Assembly: GCA_015227615.1 (NCBI GenBank)
Contig: JAALGZ010000009.1
Coordinates: 124,001 to 188,000 of the forward strand
From: Labyrinthula sp. Ha
Lineage: Eukaryota; Sar; Bigyra; Labyrinthulida; Labyrinthulaceae
Length of the DNA stretch: 64,000 nt
Direction of reading: 5' to 3'
The notes under the pieces were generated by a model. It saw nothing but the letters and a program-made list of their open reading frames with translations. It was not told the origin of the DNA and searched no databases. The translations under genes and the position numbers were made by a program. Below, piece after piece: positions 45,701-57,496 of the stretch. How positions within the stretch are numbered: position 1 is the stretch's first letter; each line of letters starts with the position of its first letter.

Positions 45701-48325
45701 TATATAGTTGGTGGTCATAATATTTGACAAAGTCAGATTTTTCGTCGAAATATCTGTGAATTTCAAGGTTCAAATTGTTTTAGCACGAAAAAATTGGTCA
45801 TGCCGTTTGGTAACTATAATCAGAAGTACTACTTATAAAAATACAAAAAGCATATTGCTACTTAATACTTTGGTGTTTGGTTTATGTGAGAGAAAGATCT
45901 GCAACAAGACTTGGAATGTACTATGATTCTAAGAAATCATAATCTGAAAAAAGAGTCCACAGAATTTAAATACTCCATTTTTGTATGATTAAGTCAGCAT
46001 TACTTAACATCCAACGAAGTTGCAAGATCAAAGCTGAACATCTAAACCCTGACCATTGGAACAGAAAAACAGAACGAAACCTCTTTGAAAACATCTCTAA
46101 GAGGCTTTACTTTGTTAATTGGATGAATGTATGCCATCTATATTCACCCAGTAAAAGCAAAACAAATTTAACATCTGATCTGGGTGTAGAGAGGTGCAAC
46201 AGCGCATTCGCTATTCTAGTGTAGATACAAGCTGATTATAGAATTCTATATTGTGTAATTAGAAAAACAGTAATATAGCTATATCTTCATTGAATAGATA
46301 TCTCATAGAGAAGCAGAGTATCCAATTCCTAAAAATGTGAAGTCATTAACACTGATGAAAAGATTAAGTAATTATATATTATCAACGGCAATAAAATCGA
46401 AGTAAACTTTTCTTAATAATGTCTGAATGTAAATTTCGTGAAATAATTTTTTACCTTCTTTGATCTTTTTGTCTTTAGCCTTTCGTTATTAAATGACTAC
46501 GTAAATGTAATTAGCAAAAGAAAATATATTTGAACTAGTGCTGTATAATGTGTATTGGTTTTCTTTGTTTCTTGCCATGTTTTCTATATATACATGACAT
46601 TCTAAGTTTGAACTTTCACATTATTACTAATGGTCTTGTCCAGAAAGTTATTCCTGTGTAATACATTGAGAGTTTAGATTCCATGGTGATCCACTCATGA
46701 TATGAAGTAAATTAAACTTAAAACGGTTGAACATAGCTCTTCTTAATAGTTCCTTAAATATCCTAACCATAGTAGAAAAAAAATCGTTTTTAAGAGTTTC
46801 CACGTTTCAGGTCTCAGGCGATACCTTATATGGGATAATTTCATTTTCTAAACATGTCGCTTTTTGAGAATAGCACATTAAGAATTCTCGATTATTTAGA
46901 TTGGTTAATCCGTACCATAAAGAATTCTTACTTTACCCTGGTCAGAAACAGTATAAGCAATCTTCATCTTATTGCTCTTGACTAAGAATATGCAATACTT
47001 TACTTAAGTACTTACGAGTTCGCTATTAAGAAACATCCCAAAGCGAAGCGGTTCCTTTAAGAAGGTTGTCTTAGAAAGTTCATTTTACCATACCCGAATT
47101 CTGGATACAATAATAGCTCTTGGCGTTCGCATAGTCTATTACTGAAGGTTACACTATAAGGTAAATGAAGTGAAATGCTCTGAAAACTTGTGTTCAATCC
47201 TTTTATACCCAACTTATTTTTGGTTAGCTTTCAAACTCATTAGTTAACCCAAATAAAAGTTTGTAACTACTTGTAACATTAGTAAATATTCTAAAACTTC
47301 TTACAAAAGATTAACTTTGATGTAGACATAACGCAGGCGACAGGCTAAGCTTATAGTGCTGAATTATACAAATATATTCATTGAATACATTGCCTAGTGC
47401 CTAAAGTCCATTAACCATGTAGAAAAATGCGAGAGTTTTGATAACAACGGTATATGAACACACTAATATTCAGGATTCCTTACTTAAGCTTAGTTAAAAA
47501 TTATCATAATAGTTCATTTCTTTCATAGCTATGTCTCCACGACTTACTCAAATTATATAAATATTATTGAACTAGTAGCTACCTTGAATTGTTGAAACCG
47601 CCCTTAAAGGAAAAAGTAGGTTTACTGCTGTTCATATACGAAAGCTGTGTCAATCTATATGATTAATCCATTATACTATAATATAAGTGTTCTGGTAATA
47701 TTGATGAACTTCCATAGAAACAATAAAACATAAAAACGACTAGCTTAACTCTCCAGTAACCCTACATACGCAAAAGGGCTTCCATATCCTGGTGGGCTTT
47801 TCATAAAGTAGAAAAAAGTCTGAGGCAAAGGAAAACTGGCTCGCCTTAACTCCATTTGGTTTGAAAATAATTAAAGAAGATAAAGTCACCTTTGGTACCC
47901 CATGTTAAGGTTTGACGAAGATTATAGATGACTGAGTGAGTAATGAGAAGCTTCATGACGAATTTTAGTTTCACTAAACAATCTTGGGATTTTACACAGT
48001 TTCATTTTTCTTACTTAAAAAAGTTTCTGTTTTGCTGTTCTTACTTTCTCAATGAGGAATTTTTCTGAGTCTGCACCTCCAGCAGCAACTTGCAACCCTT
48101 GGTGAAAACTGCAAGAGTACACTTTCATCGGGCGAAAAGAGTAAATTTAGGGTTTACGAGCGCTACACTCAAAAAAATGTTATATTGATGAACTTATTCA
48201 TATTTACCTGCATAAAATATCAAACTTGTTTGTATCAACAAAGTTCACAACATACTTTTTCGCTTCTTGGAAATTTAGGCGTTAATATTTCGAGATTTTT
48301 CTAGGAAAAGAAAAGGAACACCCTA
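42769..48325. other. 5.6-kb gene-free stretch
   Basis: No credible protein-coding frame. A patch at about 43990-44420 is less A+T-rich and contains two small GC hairpins (44316-44328, CCCC-ATTGA-GGGG; 44400-44412, TCCTC-GTT-GAGGA) but no open frame; it could be an unrecognised noncoding RNA or a short mobile-element relic. The frame at 45985-46224 has no motif. The right edge carries the leader of the aminotransferase gene. Confidence 0.5.
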
Positions 48326-49624
48326 ATGTCTTTTATGGCCATTTCGAAGTTTTTTAACTGTTTTCTCCGAAACCACAAAACAAATTCAAAAAATCTACGT
48401 CTATATCAAAAGTACAGATCAATGACACAAGTACCTTATGGACAGGTATATTTAAATAATTGGTTACTTTAGTACGCAATTCCACCTGTTGAGGAGTGCG
48501 TTAACTTCAAAATTGGGCAACCAGCACCAGAGATGCTCCCTTTAGAAAAAATAAGAGAGGCTGCAGCAGCAAAGTTCGCTGAAACAGATCCTAGGTTTCT
48601 TCAATACGGAAATATTTATGGATTTCCAAAGTTCAGGGACCAAGTTGCTGCTTTCTTAACAAAGCATTACAAGACTCCAGTATCTGCAAACAATTTATTG
48701 GCTACCAATGGAAACACTGGTGCATTGAGTCTGCTTATGTCTCTGTTGACAAAGTCAGGTGATCTTGTTCTTGCTGAAGAACCAACATACTTTCTTGCTA
48801 AAAGAATCTTTGAGGATTATAACGTGGAATATAAACAAATCCCAATGCAGGAGGATGGAATTGATCTAGAAAAGTTAAAATCCTTTCTTGCAGCAACCGA
48901 CAGAAAGCCTGTTTTTCTTTATATTGTCTCAACTGCGCATAACCCTACAGGAAGAACTTTGAGTTTGGAAAAGAGAAAAGAGTTAGTTAAAATCTGCAAG
49001 GAAAATCAAATGCTTCTGTTGGTTGATGAAGTTTATCAACTTTTGACGTTTCCAAGCTTAGACGCAACCTCCCCAGTTCCGCCTCCAATGTGTTCTTTTG
49101 ATGAAGAAGGAAATACCGTGATTGCGATGGGAAGTTTTTCTAAAATTTTGGCTCCTGCGTTAAGAGTTGGTTTTCTTCAAGTTGGTGGAACCCAGGAGAA
49201 GAACCCTCTTTTGGAGAAGATTGCGGCATGTGGCCAGCTTGATTCTAGTGGAGGACTTAATCCTGTATCTTTTGGGTTAGTGGAGAAGTCTATAGAGTTA
49301 GGAATCTTAGATAAGCATCTAGCAGAAACAAGAGCAACTTTGGAGAAAAGATATAACGTTCTCAGTGCTGCTCTGAAGGATGCTGGGATTGATTTTGAAG
49401 TACCCCAAGGTGGATATTTTGTACTAGTAAAGCTGAAATCTGACTCTGATAGCTCTGAGCTACTTAAAATTGCTCAAAAGAAGAAGGTTATGTTCTTACC
49501 TGGAAACGGATTTGCTCAAAGCATGAAGAACTACCTTAGGTTGAGTTTTAGTATGTATAATGAAAGCGATATCAAGGTTGGGGTTCAAAGATTGGCCGAA
49601 GCTATTAAGGAGTATGAGCAGTAA
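48326..49624 (+). CDS. PLP-dependent aminotransferase, class I/II (2-aminoadipate/MocR-type), mitochondrial
   Basis: A fold-type I aminotransferase of 423 aa in two exons. Exon 1 (48326-48445) encodes a mitochondrial-type leader (MSFMAISKFFNCFLRNHK...) and is joined through a 27-nt GT...TAG intron (48446-48472) in phase 0 to exon 2, giving PYGQ-YAIPPVEECVNFKIGQPAPE. Landmarks are YGNIYGFPKFRDQ (N-terminal substrate region), NGNTGALSLL, STAHNPTGRT (the NPxG cofactor motif), LLVDEVYQ (Asp pairing with the pyridine nitrogen) and GSFSKILAPALRVG with Lys 264 as the Schiff-base lysine; LRLSFS near the end holds the carboxylate-binding Arg. It resembles the 2-aminoadipate aminotransferase/YdcR-type group more than aspartate aminotransferases; the exact substrate is unknown. 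ATGs at 48326, 48335 and 48422 are all in frame. Confidence 0.9.
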
Positions 49625-52600
49625 ACATAGATTTTAAGCGTTCACCTACTTGAATTGACGCCCGAAATGTCTCTGGACAACAAAATAGATTATTCTTAAC
49701 ACAACTTTTACCATCATGCGAAAGTTATGGTGTCTGGACATTGGTCGTACACATGGGACAGGGCTAGCAATTTTTCTTGATACTTTAACACTTCTTATAA
49801 GACTGAAAAGCTATCACGCCTTTCTACATTACTAACAAAAGAAGTATTGACTCTGTAAAAGTAGAACAAACCCCACGGGGCAAATAATATTTGACATTTT
49901 GCCTGACCTGGAGTAGATAATAGTTATTGCAATTATCTTCTATTTGTTTTAAGTTGAAGGCAAATTGGCCAACACTCAAAAGTGTAACTTGAGCAATTAT
50001 TGTTTCACATTTAGTGAAGGGGTTTAGTTTACCTACTTATGGAGCAAAAGATTTTGCAAAGGGATTAGTTAATCTTGACTCTAGCGTTGATTGCACTTGA
50101 ACCTAACTGCTATAGCTATGCTGCAAAGTATATACAGTTAAACATTAGCTGGAGGGACTCTCTAATATCTAGTACATAATTTACGTAGTTAGATTAAAAT
50201 GTATCTTCCGCATGTTTATTAAGCTAAGGCTTTATAAATAGAGGCTAAGAGGAAGGATGGGTCAGAATTAAGATAGAAGGTAATTCTTGAAGAAAGACTG
50301 AAAAAAAAGACAAAGCAGTTCGACTGCTAAGGTTCATCTAAGTTGTGGAAGTTCAGAGAGCAACTTTTATTGATTATGATGCAACTAGTAATTTAGGTGA
50401 AGGTCAAATGGTGAAGTTTGCTGAAAGAATGGGCACCTCAAAGCGGAAAGGAGCAGAAACAGAAAAAGAGACTACGAAAAGTCCTGGCTATGTAGACACT
50501 AACAGCACATTGCATTTTTGAGACAACATAGAAAAGTAAATAGGAATGCAAAGTTTGTGAGAAGGTAGAAAAAACAGTCGATTCATGGATTTAGAACTAA
50601 CAAAGAAAATGGTGAAATAGAACTATCGTCTTTTACTTTCTAGGAAACAGAGTTAGGTGAGAAATTGAGCACGCACTAAAAACTAATTCGAGTACATATT
50701 GGAACTGGCCCTAGCACTTAACTTAAGATTTGTAGCTATACAGAGGTAAATATGAGCACATCACGTTCTCTTGTTGCCCTGTGGAATTTTGTTTTCATCT
50801 CACAGTTTAAGGTTCCAATATCTGGAATGTCTCGGGTCAAAAATAGAAGCAATTATCCACCATGGAAACTAGAATCCAGATTCTTATGGTTTTTCTACAT
50901 CTAGGTGCTCATCCATATACATTGGTAGACATACCATTTAATGATACCATGACATAACAAACAGCTTTTGAGGTTGTTGAATTGATTTTGAGTGATAGAA
51001 AGGTTTTCCCCAGCCACGTTGAACGAGTTTTGATGTCATCAAGAGAATCATTTGAGGTTTTGGGAACATAGTCCACCTTTTGTGATACTTTCATACTTTG
51101 ATTTCTTGATACCTCTAGTGTCTTGGCACCCTTTTCTGGCATTCCATAGCATTACCGATGCTCTGTTCCAGTCCAAGGGATTCGAGTCCGCATTCCTGCT
51201 TCTTCGTACATATCATCTTACCCCCTGCGGCATTTGAAATAATTTAATTAATAATGTAACGAGAATATATTACGAACACATTTTCAATGGTTCATCCGAT
51301 TCTTTGCTTTAAATCTTATTCTAGTAAAAGGATCCGGAACTATGCCTATTCACGCAAATTATCTCTCGGGCTCCAGTTACTTGCTTAATTTTCTGAGTTA
51401 ATGCGGACCATTCTGAAATGGTTTTCACATGGCGCAAAAATTGAACAAGGGTATCTTGGTAATTTTGCTCACGGGCAGCGTGGCCCAGCATTTTTGTTTA
51501 TATTAGGATAAATCAATAAAATTCAAATATCATTTGAGTAATAACAAAGTTCAGAAAAAGTATCAAGACTCAACATTCTTAGTATCACGATTTGAGTCTT
51601 GATATGTTTTGTTGGAACGGCATCCCTGTACAAAGGATTTCTTGTCCCTTGTCCTTCTTATATGTGTGTATTCTATATTATAGATTCTTAACTTATTAAC
51701 GGTTCAAGTGTACTATAGCAGGAATACTTAAGCTAACTAAGTGATAACGTGGCACGGTGTAAATGTCCTCACGAGTTTGTTACAGTCTCGGGACACCCTT
51801 ACGTTGGACTATGGGTTTCATAAATTCGAATCAGTGTTGTTACATGACTATAGATAAATTAAATAAAACCCCTAAGGATTCTTTAAAGCTTAGAACCGAT
51901 GTGATGTGTCTTCTCCAGACTTATGATCGTGCCTGAAAGGCAATTCTAAATATCCAATATGCGAGTGTTACAGGGATATCAGTCTACATAAAGCAGGAAT
52001 ATACCGATATGACAACTATTCTCTGTGTCAATGGAAAAGTAACAATAACTCGCATAGGAAACCAAGTGCGATGCATAAGATCTCTACTCTGTGTGAACAC
52101 TATTTCAGCTTGCAAAAAGTTTCATAAATTTGTAATGCGGCGAAATCATTTCTATCACACAATGGAATATAACAGAGTTAACCAAGGAAAGCTTAAATGA
52201 AAAGAATATCTGAGACACTAAGTCCAAACAATTTATTTCTCTGAATATTTAGGAGGGAAGTTCGCTTAACTGCTTTTTGTAGCAAAAAATATACTTGATC
52301 CTCATGAATATTGAGGTGCCTATTCCATACACTTTGTCAATTTTCCGCTACGACGATTCTTCAACTCTATGAACCTGCAGATTTGAAAACAGTATTGTAT
52401 CAGATCTAAGTTTAATTTATTTTATGGAGGAGATTTTTTAGTTCAAAAACGCCGCAAGATAAGAAAGTGTAGTGATAGATAGGAAACTTCTGCTTCCATA
52501 TTAGTCTCATTACGCAAGGAAGTGATATTGAAAGGAAACCTCTACCATTATCCCCAGTTTTGATTGTTCAAGCTAAGCAAATAAGTTCAGAACCAAAGAC

Positions 52601-52925
52601 ACTGCTGCTTGACCCATATGCTAGTTCAAGCTCTAATCAGAAATGCGAGGGATTGCAACTACTAATATTGGTGGATCCAGGCAACACTAACTATGGTTCC
52701 ATTTAAAATAACGAGATCTCTAGCTGAGTACAAATAACTGCAATTGTGGCTCTCTAGATCTCTCAGGGTGATCATTGGAAACTTTTTTTTTGAATGTCTA
52801 TGCTAGGTGTTTCTACCTTAGTTGTATAATAAATGCGGGAAATTATGATCACAATTAGCGATGGCATTTTCAATCATGTGTGTACCAAAATCTTTAGAGT
52901 AGATAAATTATCACCAACTTCTATA

Positions 52926-52937
52926 CCCCCCCCCCCC
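52926..52937. repeat. Poly(C) tract of about 12
   Basis: A pure C homopolymer in A+T-rich noncoding DNA, equal in length and complementary in base to the G tract at 29163-29174. No feature adjoins it. Confidence 0.85.
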
Positions 52938-55900
52938 AGTGGGTCGTCTCCGCAAAAGCTTATATGACTTCTATGTTTAAATCAAGAGATTTCTCAGTGT
53001 GATTTTATTGTTTCTTTTGCGACTCTTTTCTTATCATCTTGATCCCAAGTTCCTAGGTTCTCCAAAGTATCCTCTACGATTATCCTGGTCATTTTAATCC
53101 TTGAGTAGCTTGGTGCCAGATGATCTCTAAGTCGCATAGTTACGGTGCTTAATTTCAACCGGGTTTCCCCTTTCAATCGCTTCAAATTATAAGAAGTTGT
53201 ACTCTTGATCTTAATCTAGGAATATGTTGAAATTTCCTTACAGGCATCTGTCAAGAATTCTATTACCAAGATATTACTTTTAGAAAACCTTCTACATTTG
53301 CAATTAAAAACGCAATTAATGAAGAAGGGTGAAAAGTATAGGGTCGAAATTGTTATGGACCAGAGCAGATACTAGCACCTTATTTCGGTACGCCGCATAT
53401 ACGACCCCTAAGCAGAGTTATTAGTTTCTATATCTGAATTTAAGCATGAATTCTTAAAAATTATCAACTTTTCTGGAAATCAATCTAGCATGTTTCTTTG
53501 GAGAAACTAACCACAGTTAATATTATTATACTTGAGTCTTTAATCATCCCGATATCTATCATTCTCTCCTCAGCTTATCATTACATTGTGGGATTCTATA
53601 TTATTCAAACAGCCTAGTACCTGAAATTGATATTTCTTTCTAATATGTTTTCCAAGAGAAGTCAGAAGCCCCTAGCTTATACATCCTAATTAAGGTTCAG
53701 TAAGGAATGTCATGTATCAAGCTCGGTAAAAGCTAGTAGCCAGTCTTTGTAATTGTCTATGCGGCCCGCGATTATTTTTAATATAATATCACTTCTTTGA
53801 ATTCCATAGATGCAGAAATATATACAATATGGATTATAGCTTCACTTCATCTAATTGTTTCTAGCATGTATGAAATCACAGTTTACTGACCTGGGCTATC
53901 CTATGGAGACTAACCGTGAACCTCTCCTCGTAAAAATAGGTTTTAACATTTTCGATAATTGGTTTTTAGCAGGTTAGCCTATGTTTTTCTTCTCAATTTT
54001 CTTGAGTTACTTTTTCTATTGCCAACATTTAAGCTGAAGGCACATATTGCACAACCGTATAACTCTATGAATTTTTATGATTTGTAGCTCTAATTTTCCT
54101 TCGTAGTTTTACTGCCCAGAAACTTCTAGATTTTGAGGCACCCAGTACCCTAAGTACATAATATACTAGATTCGACAGTTGAAACACTTGTCGTGGCTTA
54201 AAGAATCCTTGTATATGTATGGGTTTGTAGAAAAAAATTATTTTCTAATGCAGTCGGGTTTATGCTAATACAACACCTACATCTTAGTTGAAGTCTAAAT
54301 CATTCACAGCATTATAGATTTCAACTTATAAAACCATGTAACTTAAAGTATTAGCTTAAGATAGCAAGACTATTGCAGGGCAAACTGCGACATAGATAAT
54401 CAAATAAATTCATAGTGAATGGATCCGGTACCTTGGTTGTACCACTTCCCCAATGATGTTGCATCAAGGTTAATTACGGTCAAATCCAGTTCTATTAGAA
54501 AATGGATCAAGTAAAGGATTTGAACGGTAAGAGCAAAAGTCAGTGCCTTCCGTAAAAGTACTCCTAGATTTAAAATTAGATATAAAAATTTCTAGTACGA
54601 GGGCCATACCTTCCACTCATTACTATTTGACAAGTTTAACTCATGTTTCTAACAATTAAATGTACCGAGGTAACAACTTATGGTCTGAAACACCTATTTA
54701 ATTTTTAACGAGTAACTCCCTTACTCTATAAATTGTCTTTCTAATAGAGATCGACTTCTGATGGACCGATTATTCTGTTAAGATGAAAGTAAATATCTCT
54801 AAATTTATTTTATGTAACCTAGATATATCCCATTTGATTTTTTAACTCGAAATTCACTTAGAATATAGTCTTATCCACTTTACCTGAATGTTTTTCAAGG
54901 AGTAGAGGTAGTATCATGTATTAACAGAGAGTGATCTTAGAGTAATTAGTTTGGATTTAAAAACAAGAATTTATTCACCTGCTTCACAAAATGATTAGAA
55001 TGCCATGTTTGTGTTGAGCCCAGCATATTTTAATGCTTTCGGTCTATATTCCCTTTGGCATTGTCCGGATAAGATGGGAATGGGAACCGGGTTTGTTCCC
55101 TTAAGATTTTGCTTCCATTCCTTCTCATATGGGGTCCCAGGTTGTGGTGCAATTTTTTAACGATTAATTCAACTCATTTTGAGCTACTTTTCTGCTTGTT
55201 GACTGCTAGTATTTCTCCACCTATAATTGTACTATATTCCTTCGGTTTGAGGGGTGACCGGGCTTATTATCCAGTGCTCCTCCATTTTAAATGGAGCAAA
55301 TCAACTTTCATAGAACTATTCTGCTGTACTCGTCTTTCCGTTTAAATGGAATTTATAATTTTTTACATCATTTTGACCGAAATGAGCATAAATTGTAACG
55401 TATGTTTTTCATATTATTGGGCGAAACTGCTGCCATATGCTTATGGGGTATTCTTCAGCAAAAATTTTCACGGCTTTGTGTATGAAAAACGTCATAGCTA
55501 CTGAATTGTGTCCGAAGTGTGCACTGGTGTAGACTTTCCTAATATACCATTCTCTTATTTTTTTGCCTTAATGGTTTTTGGAAATTGTTTTTCCTCTGTA
55601 TAGATAATTAATTCGCGCGCATGAAACTTCGTAATTAACCCTATATGCCCAGAAGCGTAATGTAGAAAAAAAAACATTTTACCCGATGTGACATCTGTTG
55701 TTTGAATCTATAAAGATGTACCTAGCAATTTTGGTAGTTACAGGTCTAGTTCCTGCATATCATTAATTATGACTATTTTTCTTTCCTGGAACAACGAGAG
55801 GTCATTTTATTGCGAGATGGGATTGTAGCTAATAATACAATCTTCTTCTGGTCAAGAGCCGGGAATATAGTACGAGATCTGTAACAAATGTATCATATGG

Positions 55901-57178
55901 TTTTAATAAGTATGATACAGTTATTCCTTCTACCCCAGTAGCAATTTTACATTTTTATTTTCAGCCAAACTCTTTTCTTTTAGACTGCAGAAGCCGTGGA
56001 TAGACTCTTAAGAATGGCCAAAAGTGGTTTCATTGTGACCAGCAATTTCAAAAGGCAAACTAACTATATTAATTGGAATTTTCGCTGGTGCTCAGATATA
56101 ATGAAAACCTTCTGAAACAGCATAGACTTGCAGTTTCAAAGCTCATGTCTTATTTCGCTTCATACCACATTTTCATTACCTCTACAAATTGTCACTTGCA
56201 GAGTTCTACCCTCACCTTCTTACTTTCTACTGTAATGCAAAATTTTTTTAAAGCTTACAGAAGCTTCGTTGAAGCTGTTGAGGTTAGCAAAAGTTTGGCT
56301 TAAAGTGGTATGGTACCATCTTATCTGGCTTAAAACAATCTTTCGTATAATGAGTCCATAATCCCATTGATATCGAGCTTGCGAAATAATGCTGGCGAGT
56401 TACACCGGCTCAAATTGAGTTCATTGATGTACATTCAAATACATTCTATAAGTAGTAAAAACATCTTCTTCAATATTTCATCAGTTCATATGAACTAAGA
56501 TTCAGATAGTGCATCACTTGCAAAATAAAAGGTAAAATCATATATTGGTAAAAGCAGCCATTCAACATTCAATAAGTTTGATGCTGTCTGAATGGTTATT
56601 TTCTTTAGCCCGATAATATTTTTAACCAATTCAAATCCATTGGGGACAACTTCCCCGTGAAATCTCTCTTCTTATTTATCTAACTAATCCAGACACCTAT
56701 TAGGGACCACCATCTGCCATGGTATTACAAATATTGAATGGTTTCTTTAGTTTCTTCATGTATATTCATTGCTTGTAACCTATTCAAGTAACTTAAACTT
56801 CTTTATATATGATTCTGTATTCTTGACGTCTAATGACAACTGTTTAATTGTATTAGTTTATACCTTGCCTTTTAATTATCATAAATAATACTTAAAATTT
56901 CTGTCATTAGTATTGACTGCCTTGAGCTCCACAAGATTAGGTAATTACATATAATGATTTCTAACTCCTGTTTCTGAGTTTCGTACCAATATTTTACAAG
57001 AATGTATGCCTGAACAAGGCAAATTTTGTTAGTCTCGTTCCATTTAGCGGTGCAAAACATGAGTTTCGTGAAGTTAGCTGGGTAGCCTTTATCCTGAGCT
57101 CTGCTATGGCTTATGGTTTTTGATCATACGGAAATACATCTCCAGCAACAAATGATTGGTTTTTTTGAGGTGGCCGAG

Positions 57179-57211
57179 CAGGCTCAAGCTATTTTACTTG
57201 CGGCGAGCCTG
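57179..57211. other. Perfect 7-bp stem hairpin, GC-rich
   Basis: CAGGCTC at 57179-57185 is exactly complementary to GAGCCTG at 57205-57211, around a 19-nt loop. The preceding ggtggccgag looks superficially like a tRNA D-arm, but no T-arm or acceptor pairing follows. It may belong to the end of the downstream DNA transposon, although no inverted copy was found beyond that element. Confidence 0.4.
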
Positions 57212-57496
57212 TAATAAATGAAATGATGTTAATGAGTAATCACCATCCGTGGTTAACTAACAACAAAACCCAATCACGGTGGGCTTTTGCTATAACTAGC
57301 TATAACACAAATTCCTTTATTAGCATTACGTTTTCTGGTTTTATTCATATGACTCAATATGCTCCTTAGCACTTATCAAGACTAAAATTTTGCAATATAT
57401 ATGACGTTTTGTCCGCATAGAGGTCTCAAAAGCCCTAAACGCTGTTTTTTCTAATAACCGTTCATAGATTGACAGAAACAAACGGCCTTCTATTAT

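Larger units (their letters stand above)
49625..57496. other. 7.9-kb gene-free stretch
   Basis: No intact gene recognised. Two minus-strand fragments have protein-like composition but no ATG-led context or family: 50909-51142 (77 codons) and about 52994-53215 (K/R-rich, containing RLRDHLAPSYSRIKMTRIIVEDTLENLG, starting after a stop and lacking an ATG). Both may be scraps of decayed mobile elements. A C12 homopolymer is at 52926-52937. A 7-bp perfect hairpin sits at 57179-57211, about 290 bp before the transposase relic. Confidence 0.5.

Noticed and set aside
57170-57290. tRNA-Leu/Ser-like start (ggtggccgagcaggctc)
   Set aside because: No anticodon arm of correct spacing, no GTTCRA T-loop and no acceptor-stem pairing follow.
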